Position numbers and translations under genes: made by a program | The notes under the pieces: generated by a model | The model's database searches: none | What the model saw: only the letters and a program-made list of their open reading frames with translations | What the model was told of the DNA's origin: nothing | Part shown: in pieces, positions 14,877 through 22,336 of the stretch | Layout: every line of letters begins with the position of its first letter | Numbering within the stretch: the stretch's first letter is position 1 | Assembly: GCA_026414805.1 (NCBI GenBank) | Contig: JAOAIH010000037.1 | Location: 1-32,293 of the forward strand | Origin: Spirochaetota bacterium | Lineage (GTDB): Bacteria; Spirochaetota; UBA4802; UB4802 | Direction: 5' to 3' | Length of the DNA: 32,293 nt

Positions 14877-15332
14877 TTACTTACACTGCAATGACGCCAG
14901 TTTATGTTTTAATCTGCTTTCATATATGCGGATGACCGCAGTTTTGCTGTAATCTTCATTGTAATACGTTACTACAATCACCCGTTTATCAATATATGGT
15001 TTTAGTTTTGGTAACAGACAATCATTAAATGAGCTATCGCCCATGCTATTATTGTGCAACTGTACTACTGCACCATATAATTCCTGGTAACATTGCGTTT
15101 CAAGTGTTTTTATTAAATTAATGTGTGCACTTTCCCTGTTAGATACAAGGCCTTCAATCCCAGGATCAGGACGTGCAGTTATGATACATTGATAGCAATC
15201 ATCATTAAGGAATCCATTTGTTGTAATGTCATTGCTGATTGATTTTATATACGATTCATTGTATGTGCACGCTTGCACCAGTAAAAGCATGATGCAAAAA
15301 AACATAATTACAACAGATTTTATTATTTTCAT
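14877..15332 (-). CDS. lipoprotein, paralogue of the gene at 14395
   Basis: 151 residues from ATG 15332, which leads into MKIIKSVVIMFFCIMLLLVQAC with Cys as the lipidation site. The segment GFLNDDCYQCIITARPDPGIEGL...NRESAHINLIKTLE matches GFIDNNTFRVVVILPAEEQ...QERAYVSLKNYI of the neighbour in position and pattern, so the two probably arose by tandem duplication. No good Shine-Dalgarno site lies before either candidate start (15332 or 15377), so the start is uncertain. Confidence 0.65.
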   Translation of the reverse strand: MKIIKSVVIMFFCIMLLLVQACTYNESYIKSISNDITTNGFLNDDCYQCIITARPDPGIEGLVSNRESAHINLIKTLETQCYQELYGAVVQLHNNSMGDSSFNDCLLPKLKPYIDKRVIVVTYYNEDYSKTAVIRIYESRLKHKLASLQCK

Positions 15333-15454
15333 TGGTGAGGAAAAGAAATGAAAAAATATACGGTTTTGCATTGGCATACCAGGTTATTCAAAATAATCAA
15401 TTTAATATACAAAAATATAACAAATCGTTATAAGTCAAATAAAAAATTATACAA

Positions 15455-17839
15455 TCACTGCTTCTTTAGCATAGCAATAATATCGCGTATCTGGTCGGCT
15501 TTGGGGTGGTTTGGCTTTATTGAAAGCAACTTTTCAAAATGGTATACAGCCTTTTCATTATTTTTGAGCTTTCGGTAATATATCATCCCTAGTTCTTCAT
15601 GTGCATCAGCGAGTGAAGTGTTGATTTGCAGTGATCGCTCAAATTCCTTTACAGCCTGGTCAAAAACACCTTTTTCTTTATATGCTACTCCCAGAAAGAA
15701 ATGTGCCTGGTCATTCATTGGCGATAGGTCTATTGCTGTCTTGTATTCTTCAATAGCTTCATCGTTCATATTTGCAGCTAAATAGGCATTAGCAAGATTA
15801 TAATGAGCTTCAAACGATTTGGGATCATTTATAGTTGCCTGTTTAAACTGCTCTATTGCCTTATCATGGAGTTTATTCTTTTTGTAAAGGTTGCCAAGAT
15901 TTATATATGCCTTGGTATAGTTGGGGTTTTTAGTGATAGCTAGTGAATAGTATTCTATAGCCTTGTTGTCATCGCCTAATCCTTCATAGGCTTTGCCCAA
16001 TTCATACAAGGTTGGTGGGTCATCATTTTTGATTGATAATGCTTTGGTGTACAATGAAATGGCCTGGGTGTAATTTTGCTTTGTGGCTGCAATGAGGCCT
16101 AAATTAAACAATGCCTGAAAGTATTCTGGGTCAGCTTCAAGTGTTTTATTGTAGAACGTCTCAGCATTTGAATATGATTTCATTTCATGATAGGTTTCAG
16201 CTATTTTAAACAGTGTATCAGGGTTGTTTGGACGCAACTCTCTGTCTTTTGTGAAATAATCTAATGCCACTTTATAATTCTTTTGTTTAAGATAAATATC
16301 GCCTAAATTAAAGTATGCCCTGTCTAGATTAGGATCCTGTTCAATGGATTGTTTTAAATCCTTAATTGCTGCTTGCAGGTTATTCATTTTATATTGAGCC
16401 AGGCCACGGGCATAGTAAGCTTTTGCAAATACAGGCTTTTCTTCAATAGCTTTGGTAAACTCATTGACTGCTGGAGAGTACTTGCCTTCAGAATAATAGA
16501 TGAGCCCTAGGTGATAGTGAGAATCAGCATTCTTTGGATTTGCGATTATTGCATTCTGGAATGATTTGTTTGCCTCTTCATCCATCTGGTTGTGGTAGTA
16601 GATGCGTCCCATCCAGTAATGCGAGTGGTCATCAGTTTTGTCAAGCTGTGTTGCCTTTGCATACGCCTTGAGTGCCTCATCATACTTCTTTTCTGCACGA
16701 TATTTGTCGCCCAGTTCACGCCATTTAAGTGCCGATTCATTCACTTGATTTGCTGGTGTTGTTTGAGGAGCTGTGTCTGATAAATCCTTTGATTCCTTTT
16801 CTCTGCTTATTGTCTGTGGTGTAGAAGATTCTTCTTTTTGTTTGGGTGCTACGGCAAATTGTTGAGTATCAGGCTGGCTAATGATAGAGGGTTTTTGTAA
16901 ATTTGATAGTGCATTTGCATATTTGTTTTTTAAATTTTCATCATTACTGTTATAGCTTAATGCCTGCTTATAATAATCTGCTGCTTTAGCCAAGTTGCCC
17001 TGTGAAGCATAGATGTCGCCAAGCTTTTCAGCAGAAAGAGCATCACCAGGATCTTTTGACAGTGCAGTTGAATATGCACCAACTGCATCGGGTATTTTAT
17101 TCAAAGCTAAGTATGCATCACCAAGGGCACGGTAGTATTTCCCTGTGCCTGGTGATAGTGTAATAGCCTTCTGGTATTGAGGGATTGCTTTTGCATACTG
17201 CTTTTTGTGCACATAGAGGTTGCCAAGATTGTAGTACCCTTCGGGATCACTGGGATTAGCTTTGATGCCTTTTTTAAGGATATCCTCTGCTCCTTTATAG
17301 TCACCTTTTTTCATGCGCTGTTTTGCAATATTCCAGTAACTTTCCTGGTATTGCGGTGCAACTGCAATAGCACTTTTATATTCTTTAAGGGCTTTATCTA
17401 ATTTTTCCTGTGTATCATATACGTTGCCCAACTTATTATATGCCTGTGGATATTTTGGAAAATATTTTTTTGCTAGTTCCAACGTTTTGATTGCATTTTC
17501 ATAGTCGCCTTTTAAAGCATATGCGTGCCCCAACTCGTTGAGTGCATTATAATTATCAGGTTGCACAGCTAATGCTTTTTTATAGTAATCAATTGCTTTA
17601 TCAATGTTGCCTATTTCTTTATAAAGATTTCCTAATTTTATCAGGGTATCCACATCATTAGGGTTTGTTTCTAAAATCTTTTCATACAGCTCAATCTGCT
17701 TTTGTCGGATATCAACAATATCCTTTAGTGCATCGCGTGAACGCGACAAAAAATGATAGCCGCCAAAAAGCAGTAAAAGTACCAATGCAACAACTCCTGC
17801 AATCTTAAGATTGCGGTAACGGTCATAATAGTATGCCAT
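15455..17839 (-). CDS. membrane-anchored TPR protein (794 aa)
   Basis: An N-terminal transmembrane helix (residues about 12-30) after MAYYYDRYRNLK is followed by many 34-residue tetratricopeptide repeats. The repeat pattern A-x-x-x-Y-x-x-A-x-x-x-x-P-x-x-x-x-a-x-x-x-L-G is seen throughout, with two blocks of about eight and twelve repeats separated by a low-complexity linker (KQKEESSTPQTISREKES). The domain would sit outside the inner membrane as a protein-binding scaffold; the partner is unknown. It starts 28 bases after the stop of the smaller TPR gene, so the two are probably one operon. The end region overlaps no other gene. Confidence 0.9.
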   Translation of the reverse strand: MAYYYDRYRNLKIAGVVALVLLLLFGGYHFLSRSRDALKDIVDIRQKQIELYEKILETNPNDVDTLIKLGNLYKEIGNIDKAIDYYKKALAVQPDNYNALNELGHAYALKGDYENAIKTLELAKKYFPKYPQAYNKLGNVYDTQEKLDKALKEYKSAIAVAPQYQESYWNIAKQRMKKGDYKGAEDILKKGIKANPSDPEGYYNLGNLYVHKKQYAKAIPQYQKAITLSPGTGKYYRALGDAYLALNKIPDAVGAYSTALSKDPGDALSAEKLGDIYASQGNLAKAADYYKQALSYNSNDENLKNKYANALSNLQKPSIISQPDTQQFAVAPKQKEESSTPQTISREKESKDLSDTAPQTTPANQVNESALKWRELGDKYRAEKKYDEALKAYAKATQLDKTDDHSHYWMGRIYYHNQMDEEANKSFQNAIIANPKNADSHYHLGLIYYSEGKYSPAVNEFTKAIEEKPVFAKAYYARGLAQYKMNNLQAAIKDLKQSIEQDPNLDRAYFNLGDIYLKQKNYKVALDYFTKDRELRPNNPDTLFKIAETYHEMKSYSNAETFYNKTLEADPEYFQALFNLGLIAATKQNYTQAISLYTKALSIKNDDPPTLYELGKAYEGLGDDNKAIEYYSLAITKNPNYTKAYINLGNLYKKNKLHDKAIEQFKQATINDPKSFEAHYNLANAYLAANMNDEAIEEYKTAIDLSPMNDQAHFFLGVAYKEKGVFDQAVKEFERSLQINTSLADAHEELGMIYYRKLKNNEKAVYHFEKLLSIKPNHPKADQIRDIIAMLKKQ

Positions 17840-17867
17840 ATATACCCTCTAAAATTTTTATAATATG

Positions 17868-18578
17868 TTATAGTTCGTCGTCACGGTAAATTTCTTCAAG
17901 TTTGTTCTTTGTTTTCTTTGTTTCGTGACCGGCTTTTTTATCTGGAGCTTCTCGCTGCACATCATCAAGCATTATCCCGCCAAGATGTAACGCTTCTTCA
18001 ATTGATACATCGCTTCCCGGTGGTGGAAGAACAAATTTTGGGTCTTTTAATAATTCAATTACTCTTTTTATTTTTTCATATTGGGGATCTTCAGGAGCTA
18101 TCGCCAAAAATTTTTCCCAGGATTCTATTGTTTTTTCTTTATCCCTGAGCAACATTAAATATGTCAAGCCAATATGGTAATATGCAAATTTCAGCTGTGG
18201 ATTTAAGCTGAACGCTTTTTTAAAATATGCCAGAGCTTCCTGTGGCTGCTTCTTATAATAGTACACCTGCCCAATGCGGAATGCATCCTCTGCACTCTTT
18301 GGATTTAACTCCATCGCTTTTATGTACAGTTGCAGTGCTCCATCATAACGCTTCTTATAAAGGAAAATATCACCAAGATACGAGTATGCGAGGGCGTTTT
18401 CTGGATTTGCTTTCAATTCTTCCTGAAATAAAAGCTCCGCTATCTCAAATTTTTGCTGATAGAAATATTTCACACCCTTTTTAAATGGGGTTTCGTCATC
18501 CTTTTTAGCGGCTAAGGATATAGTATACGCGATAGTTACTGATAAAACTAGTAGGCTATGTAAAAGTATTTTCTTCAT
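17868..18578 (-). CDS. secreted TPR protein (236 aa)
   Basis: A signal peptide (MKKILLHSLLVLSVTIAYTISLAA-KK) leads to four or five TPR units (FKKGVKYFYQQKFEIAELLFQEELKANPENALAYSYLGDIF and on), then a basic, Lys-rich tail. It is periplasmic by prediction. It precedes the large TPR protein by 28 bases. An exact copy of the dispersed 13-mer (18529-18541) encodes part of the signal peptide (SVTIA); the phosphoesterase-like lipoprotein at 3082 has the same coding use. No strong ribosome site precedes ATG 18578. Confidence 0.85.
   Translation of the reverse strand: MKKILLHSLLVLSVTIAYTISLAAKKDDETPFKKGVKYFYQQKFEIAELLFQEELKANPENALAYSYLGDIFLYKKRYDGALQLYIKAMELNPKSAEDAFRIGQVYYYKKQPQEALAYFKKAFSLNPQLKFAYYHIGLTYLMLLRDKEKTIESWEKFLAIAPEDPQYEKIKRVIELLKDPKFVLPPPGSDVSIEEALHLGGIMLDDVQREAPDKKAGHETKKTKNKLEEIYRDDEL
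18529..18541 (+). repeat. dispersed 13-mer, exact copy
   Basis: GCGATAGTTACTG followed by ATAAA, the same right flank as the copy at 3863. It lies in the signal-peptide codons of the smaller TPR protein. Confidence 0.75.
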
Positions 18579-18640
18579 ATTTCTATAATTATCGGCATCA
18601 CATAAATCAAAGGCTTACGAAAAAAAGCAAAGGTAATGTT

Positions 18641-18721
18641 TCAGCAGATAAACACTGTTGTAAAAAAGAATGCCATCATTGCAAGAAATGCAACAATAAA
18701 TCGCTTCCATTCAAAATCCAT
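18641..18721 (-). CDS. 26-residue single-helix membrane peptide
   Basis: Starts MDFEWKRFIVAFLAMMAF, is hydrophobic to the end (TTVFIC), and stops at TGA 18641-18643. The strong ribosome site TAAGGAGGTG lies five bases before ATG 18721, a much better site than for most genes here. The peptide is one transmembrane helix with a basic N-terminus. It lies 62 bases upstream of the TPR operon on the same strand, so it may be its first cistron or a leader peptide. I do not recognise it. Confidence 0.55.
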   Translation of the reverse strand: MDFEWKRFIVAFLAMMAFFFTTVFIC

Positions 18722-18838
18722 TAGCACCTCCTTAGAAAATAGCTTGTGTATACATCTTTTTGGGCTTTATACGGAATATTTAGTGCATGCAGAGCATGGA
18801 TCAATTCTTACCATAAATTAAAAAATTAAAAAAACACC

Positions 18839-18851
18839 GTTCAGGATGACT
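18839..18851 (-). repeat. half copy of a REP-like palindromic repeat
   Basis: GTTCAGGATGACT is the exact inverse of 20258-20270, the left half of the palindrome at 20258-20283. Together they flank the DHH gene in opposite orientation. The rest of 18722-18979 holds nothing I can call. Confidence 0.5.
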
Positions 18852-18979
18852 TATCTCCAAAATATCCTAAAAACCTCTTCCTTACACAAGCTATGACTAA
18901 TCATTAGCATTATCATTATTTTAAAATACTCAATAAAATGATGCCAGTCAAGCATAACAGTACATAAAAAAAAATATGC

Positions 18980-19021
18980 TATTGACATTTTATTGATGAT
19001 GTTCTATATTTACTGTCAATA
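18980..19021 (+). promoter_or_regulatory. sigma-70 promoter of the DHH gene, framed by an inverted repeat
   Basis: TTGACA (18982-18987), a 17-base spacer and TATATT (19005-19010). The predicted start is near 19017, with a leader of about 20 bases that lacks a clear Shine-Dalgarno site. The -35 lies in TATTGACA (18980-18987), and its exact inverse TGTCAATA lies at 19014-19021, so a dimeric regulator could bridge the promoter. Confidence 0.6.
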
Positions 19022-19036
19022 ATACTGGTACTATAC

Positions 19037-20191
19037 ATGCCTAAAGAAGGGTTTACAACAGCAAAACAAAAAAATGACTGCATTGAAGCAATAATTCAGG
19101 AATTAGTAAACCGTAACGGGTTTCTTGTGTTAGGGCACAAAAATCCTGATGAAGACTGTGTTGCTTCAATGATTGCATTTGCTCTGCTGGCAAAAAAATT
19201 TGATAAGCAGGTGAAGATATTTTCGTCTAAAAAAATTCAGGAAAACTTTAAGTACCTTGTTGATATTGCAGTGTATAATCGCATAGATGTGGTATCATCA
19301 CTCCCTCGCTCGTTTTTGATTGATACCATAGTCATCTGCGACACGGCAAAGCCATCAATGATAGATGCCAACAGAACTGTACTGCAGCTTTTAAAAAAAA
19401 GCCACATTCGCAAGATAGAGATAGATCACCATATTGGTGCCGATAGCGACTATTCAGGCGATACAGGATACTGCCTTGTTACAGAGGCATCAAGTGCAAG
19501 TGAATTAGTAGGGCAGATAGCTCTCAAGCTAAGGGCAAAAAAAGATATCCTAAAAAAATATGTCATACTTGATCCGCTGTCACGAAATCTGGTGCTTGCA
19601 ATTTTAACTGGTATCATCGGTGATTCACAGATGGGACGATATCTGAAGTCGTCCAGGGAAAGGAGAATGTACAGAATATTCAGCACTCTGTTTAATGATA
19701 TATTAAGTACATCTACCATTAAAGAAACCAATATCACCAACATGAATCAGATATTTGAACAGTTGAAACAGGCATCCGAAAAAGAAAAACGTTGTTTTCA
19801 GTATATAAAGAAAAAAAGCAAAGTGTACAAGTCAGTTGGGTATGCAATACTGTCAGAAGATGATATGCGCTATCTGTATGAAAACTTTGATGATGATGAT
19901 ATTATTTCTACTACCCGCACACTAGCAGATATGCTGGCTGAAGATTCAGGAAAAGTTGGTTTGGTGTCGTACTATGATGTTGCTGAAAAATCAGATCTTA
20001 TACAATTCCGGATGCGCCGAAGCCAGAATTATAAAAACTACGATTTGAGGGATTTCCTTAAGGTAATGAATATTGAAAATGGCGGAGGCCATGAAGGTGC
20101 AATTGGTTTTAGAGTCACCAAAGACGTAATTGATGATTATCAAAAGTATGTAATGTCTATAGTTAAACAAGTAAATTCACTTTTACCGTAA
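19037..20191 (+). CDS. DHH/DHHA1-family phosphoesterase (NrnA-like)
   Basis: 384 residues. Motif I is GHKNPDEDCVAS (about 33-44, the HxNPDxDxxxS block), motif II is DTAKP around Asp102, and motif III is IDHH at 129-132. The C-terminal DHHA1 domain carries GGGHEGAIGF near residue 353. All metal-binding motifs look intact. Relatives degrade nano-RNA, pAp or cyclic dinucleotides in the cytosol, and the exact substrate cannot be deduced. The middle is longer than in short NrnA proteins, with a helical insert after LTGIIGDSQMGRYLKSSRERR. The gene is transcribed alone from the promoter at 18980. Confidence 0.88.
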   Translation: MPKEGFTTAKQKNDCIEAIIQELVNRNGFLVLGHKNPDEDCVASMIAFALLAKKFDKQVKIFSSKKIQENFKYLVDIAVYNRIDVVSSLPRSFLIDTIVICDTAKPSMIDANRTVLQLLKKSHIRKIEIDHHIGADSDYSGDTGYCLVTEASSASELVGQIALKLRAKKDILKKYVILDPLSRNLVLAILTGIIGDSQMGRYLKSSRERRMYRIFSTLFNDILSTSTIKETNITNMNQIFEQLKQASEKEKRCFQYIKKKSKVYKSVGYAILSEDDMRYLYENFDDDDIISTTRTLADMLAEDSGKVGLVSYYDVAEKSDLIQFRMRRSQNYKNYDLRDFLKVMNIENGGGHEGAIGFRVTKDVIDDYQKYVMSIVKQVNSLLP

Positions 20192-20204
20192 AAATCTTTT
20201 ACGG
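20186..20204 (+). terminator. hairpin at the 3' end of the DHH gene
   Basis: CCGTAAAA and TTTTACGG form a perfect 8-bp stem with a three-base loop that spans the stop codon. No clear T-run follows, so it may be an RNA-stabilising or weak terminator structure. Confidence 0.4.
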
Positions 20205-20257
20205 ATATTACAATTTCTTGAAGCTATGTAAACGTGTATAAAATATGTATAATAGAG

Positions 20258-20283
20258 AGTCATCCTGAACTTGATTCAGGATC
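20258..20283 (+). repeat. REP-like palindromic repeat
   Basis: Contains ATCCTGAA (20262-20269), a five-base loop and TTCAGGAT (20275-20282), a perfect 8-bp hairpin framed by AGTC and C. Palindromes of the CATCCTGAAC...TTCAGGAT type recur in many unrelated bacterial genomes. A half copy lies at 18839 on the other side of the DHH gene. It may also act as a terminator. Confidence 0.55.
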
Positions 20284-20385
20284 TTAAATAAAATGAAATA
20301 CACCTCAAAAATTTGGAATGGTGATGGTACGATTTAGCATCAAAACTGTAATGAATTTTGTGAAATCATATTTGGAGGGTATGCT

Positions 20386-22233
20386 ATGAAAAAAATCATC
20401 ATGGTATTATTCTACTCTTTAATTTCTATTACAGTAGTTACGTTTTTTTTGCAGTGTGCTGGTAAAGCAGTGAAAGAGGGGAAGCCAGCTGCTACTGAAG
20501 AGACTGCCACAGATATGCTATCAAAGGTAGATGAAAGTGAAGCAAAAACCTCTAAAGCCCTTAAAGCAGAAAGCTTAAAGGAAGAATCATTTACTAAAGA
20601 AGCTCCCAAGACAAAAGGATTAGCTCCCAAAAAACTAGAAGGCACAAAGCAGGTTTCTGGGCTCAAAGCAGGCTTTGCAGATGATAACAAACAGTTCAAC
20701 TACTATGTCAATTTTTTGAGAGATTATAAGGATAAAGTTCCTCACTATCCCATACAAATATCTGAAAGAATTATTGTATATTGTAAAGATGTATCAGGTA
20801 AGTCAATACCTAATGCTAAAGTTAACGTTTTCAGTGGCAATCGGCTTCTTGAAACAGGCAAAACGTATGCTGATGGGTCGTTCATGTTTTACCCATCCGA
20901 ATACGATGCAAAATACAAAAAATATTTGCTGGTGTTTGAAGCATTGAATACAAAAGCTGAGCTGACCATAGACAGGCAGGGCAAACGGGAACACACTGTA
21001 ACCTTGCAAACACAGAGGCCACAGTATAAAAATGTCCCACTGGATATAGTGTTTGTATTTGATACAACCGGAAGCATGGGTGAGGAAATTGCCCGCCTTA
21101 AAAAAACTATAGAAATTATTAACCTTAATATTGCGTCATTGAGCACAAAACCCGATGTTCGTTTTGGCATGGTTCTCTACAAGGATAAAGGTGATGAATA
21201 TGTCACTAAAGTAATTCAATTAACCGGGGACCTTGAAAAGTTTCAAAAAGAGTTGGCACTTGTTACTGCTGGTGGAGGAGGTGATGGTCCTGAAGATTTG
21301 CAGTCGGCACTTGAAGATACTGTAAAAAAAATTAAATGGAATAAAGATGGAATCCGCCTGGCATTTATAATAACTGATGCAGAACCCCACCTTGATTATG
21401 GGCAACAATATACCTATGTTCATGCAGCCCGTGATGCAAAGCAATCTGCAATTAAGTTTTATTCAATAGGCACTGGTGGACTTCCGCTTGCCGGCGAAGT
21501 GGTGTTGCGTCAGATATCCCAATACACACAGGGAAGATACATCTTTCTTACCTACGGTGAAACCGGGGAAAGTGAGGGTGGCAGGGAAGGAAGTGTTAGC
21601 CACCATACTGGAGCAAATTTTCAGACTGACAAGCTTGAATCAATCATAATACGCTTTACAAAAGAAGAACTGGCATATCTGACTGACCAGCCACTGGAAG
21701 AAGGTGAAGCATACTTTGATGCAAAAAAGGTTGAAGATGAAACAAATGAGGAAACCCTACAAAAACTTTTTGATATGGCGATAGCTCAATTAATTGACTA
21801 CTCAGCAATCAATATACAAAAAGGCGAACCAACTGCAGTGTTGCCCATACAATCATCTGATGCTGCACTTGCAACAAATGCTGAATATTTCACTGAACAG
21901 CTTTCGATGGCACTTAGTAAAAACAAGGTGTTTACACAGGTTGAACGTAAAAACATGCAACAGATATTGAATGAAATTGGTCTGGGGCAGACTGGTATAA
22001 TAGATGAAACTAAAGCTGCCAAAGCTGGCAAACTTTTAGGGGCAAGGATGCTTATTACCGGTAGTATGTATGCAAAGAACAATAATTACGAGCTGTTCCT
22101 TAAGCTTATCAGGGTAGAAAGTGCTGAGGTATTGTCAGCAACAAAGGCAATAGTAGACAAAAATTTGGGAGTTGCTGAAGGGGTAAAGAAACCAAAGCAA
22201 AAACAGCCGGGGCAAAAAAAGCAAACAAAATAG
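20386..22233 (+). CDS. lipoprotein with VWA domain and C-terminal CsgG/FlgO-like domain
   Basis: 615 residues. A signal segment ends at FFLQC (Cys24), followed by a Lys/Glu-rich linker. A carboxypeptidase-regulatory-like beta domain is at about 125-205 (VSGKSIPNAKVNVFSGNRLL). The VWA domain begins at PLDIVFVFDTTGSMG (MIDAS DTTGS, 226-230) and continues with GGGGDGPEDLQSAL and FIITDAEPHLDYG. From about 470 the chain resembles the FlgO/CsgG-type nucleotide-binding-like fold (LSMALSKNKVFTQVERKNMQQILNEIGLGQTG, KLLGARMLITGSMYAK) and ends in a Lys/Gln tail. The VWA MIDAS suggests metal-dependent ligand binding outside the cell. GGAGGG precedes ATG 20386. The gene runs in the same direction as the large fibronectin-type protein and may share function with it. 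Confidence 0.85.
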   Translation: MKKIIMVLFYSLISITVVTFFLQCAGKAVKEGKPAATEETATDMLSKVDESEAKTSKALKAESLKEESFTKEAPKTKGLAPKKLEGTKQVSGLKAGFADDNKQFNYYVNFLRDYKDKVPHYPIQISERIIVYCKDVSGKSIPNAKVNVFSGNRLLETGKTYADGSFMFYPSEYDAKYKKYLLVFEALNTKAELTIDRQGKREHTVTLQTQRPQYKNVPLDIVFVFDTTGSMGEEIARLKKTIEIINLNIASLSTKPDVRFGMVLYKDKGDEYVTKVIQLTGDLEKFQKELALVTAGGGGDGPEDLQSALEDTVKKIKWNKDGIRLAFIITDAEPHLDYGQQYTYVHAARDAKQSAIKFYSIGTGGLPLAGEVVLRQISQYTQGRYIFLTYGETGESEGGREGSVSHHTGANFQTDKLESIIIRFTKEELAYLTDQPLEEGEAYFDAKKVEDETNEETLQKLFDMAIAQLIDYSAINIQKGEPTAVLPIQSSDAALATNAEYFTEQLSMALSKNKVFTQVERKNMQQILNEIGLGQTGIIDETKAAKAGKLLGARMLITGSMYAKNNNYELFLKLIRVESAEVLSATKAIVDKNLGVAEGVKKPKQKQPGQKKQTK

Positions 22234-22249
22234 CATTTTAAAAATTACA

Positions 22250-22278
22250 TTGACTTAATGTAATACATAGTATATTTA
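22250..22278 (+). promoter_or_regulatory. possible promoter of the large secreted protein
   Basis: TTGACT (22250-22255), a 17-base spacer and TATTTA (22273-22278). The leader would be about 50 bases. The -10 is imperfect, and TATATT two bases upstream gives a shorter spacer, so the call is modest. Confidence 0.4.
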
Positions 22279-22336
22279 TGAACTATATAAATACTACATA
22301 AAGCATAATTTAATTTTGGCACAAGAGGTTTTATCT

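Noticed and set aside
18578-18643. Read-through of the TGA ending the 26-residue peptide as a third selenocysteine
   Set aside because: No SECIS-like hairpin follows, the extension would run into the next start codon, and the downstream codons show no protein-like pattern.
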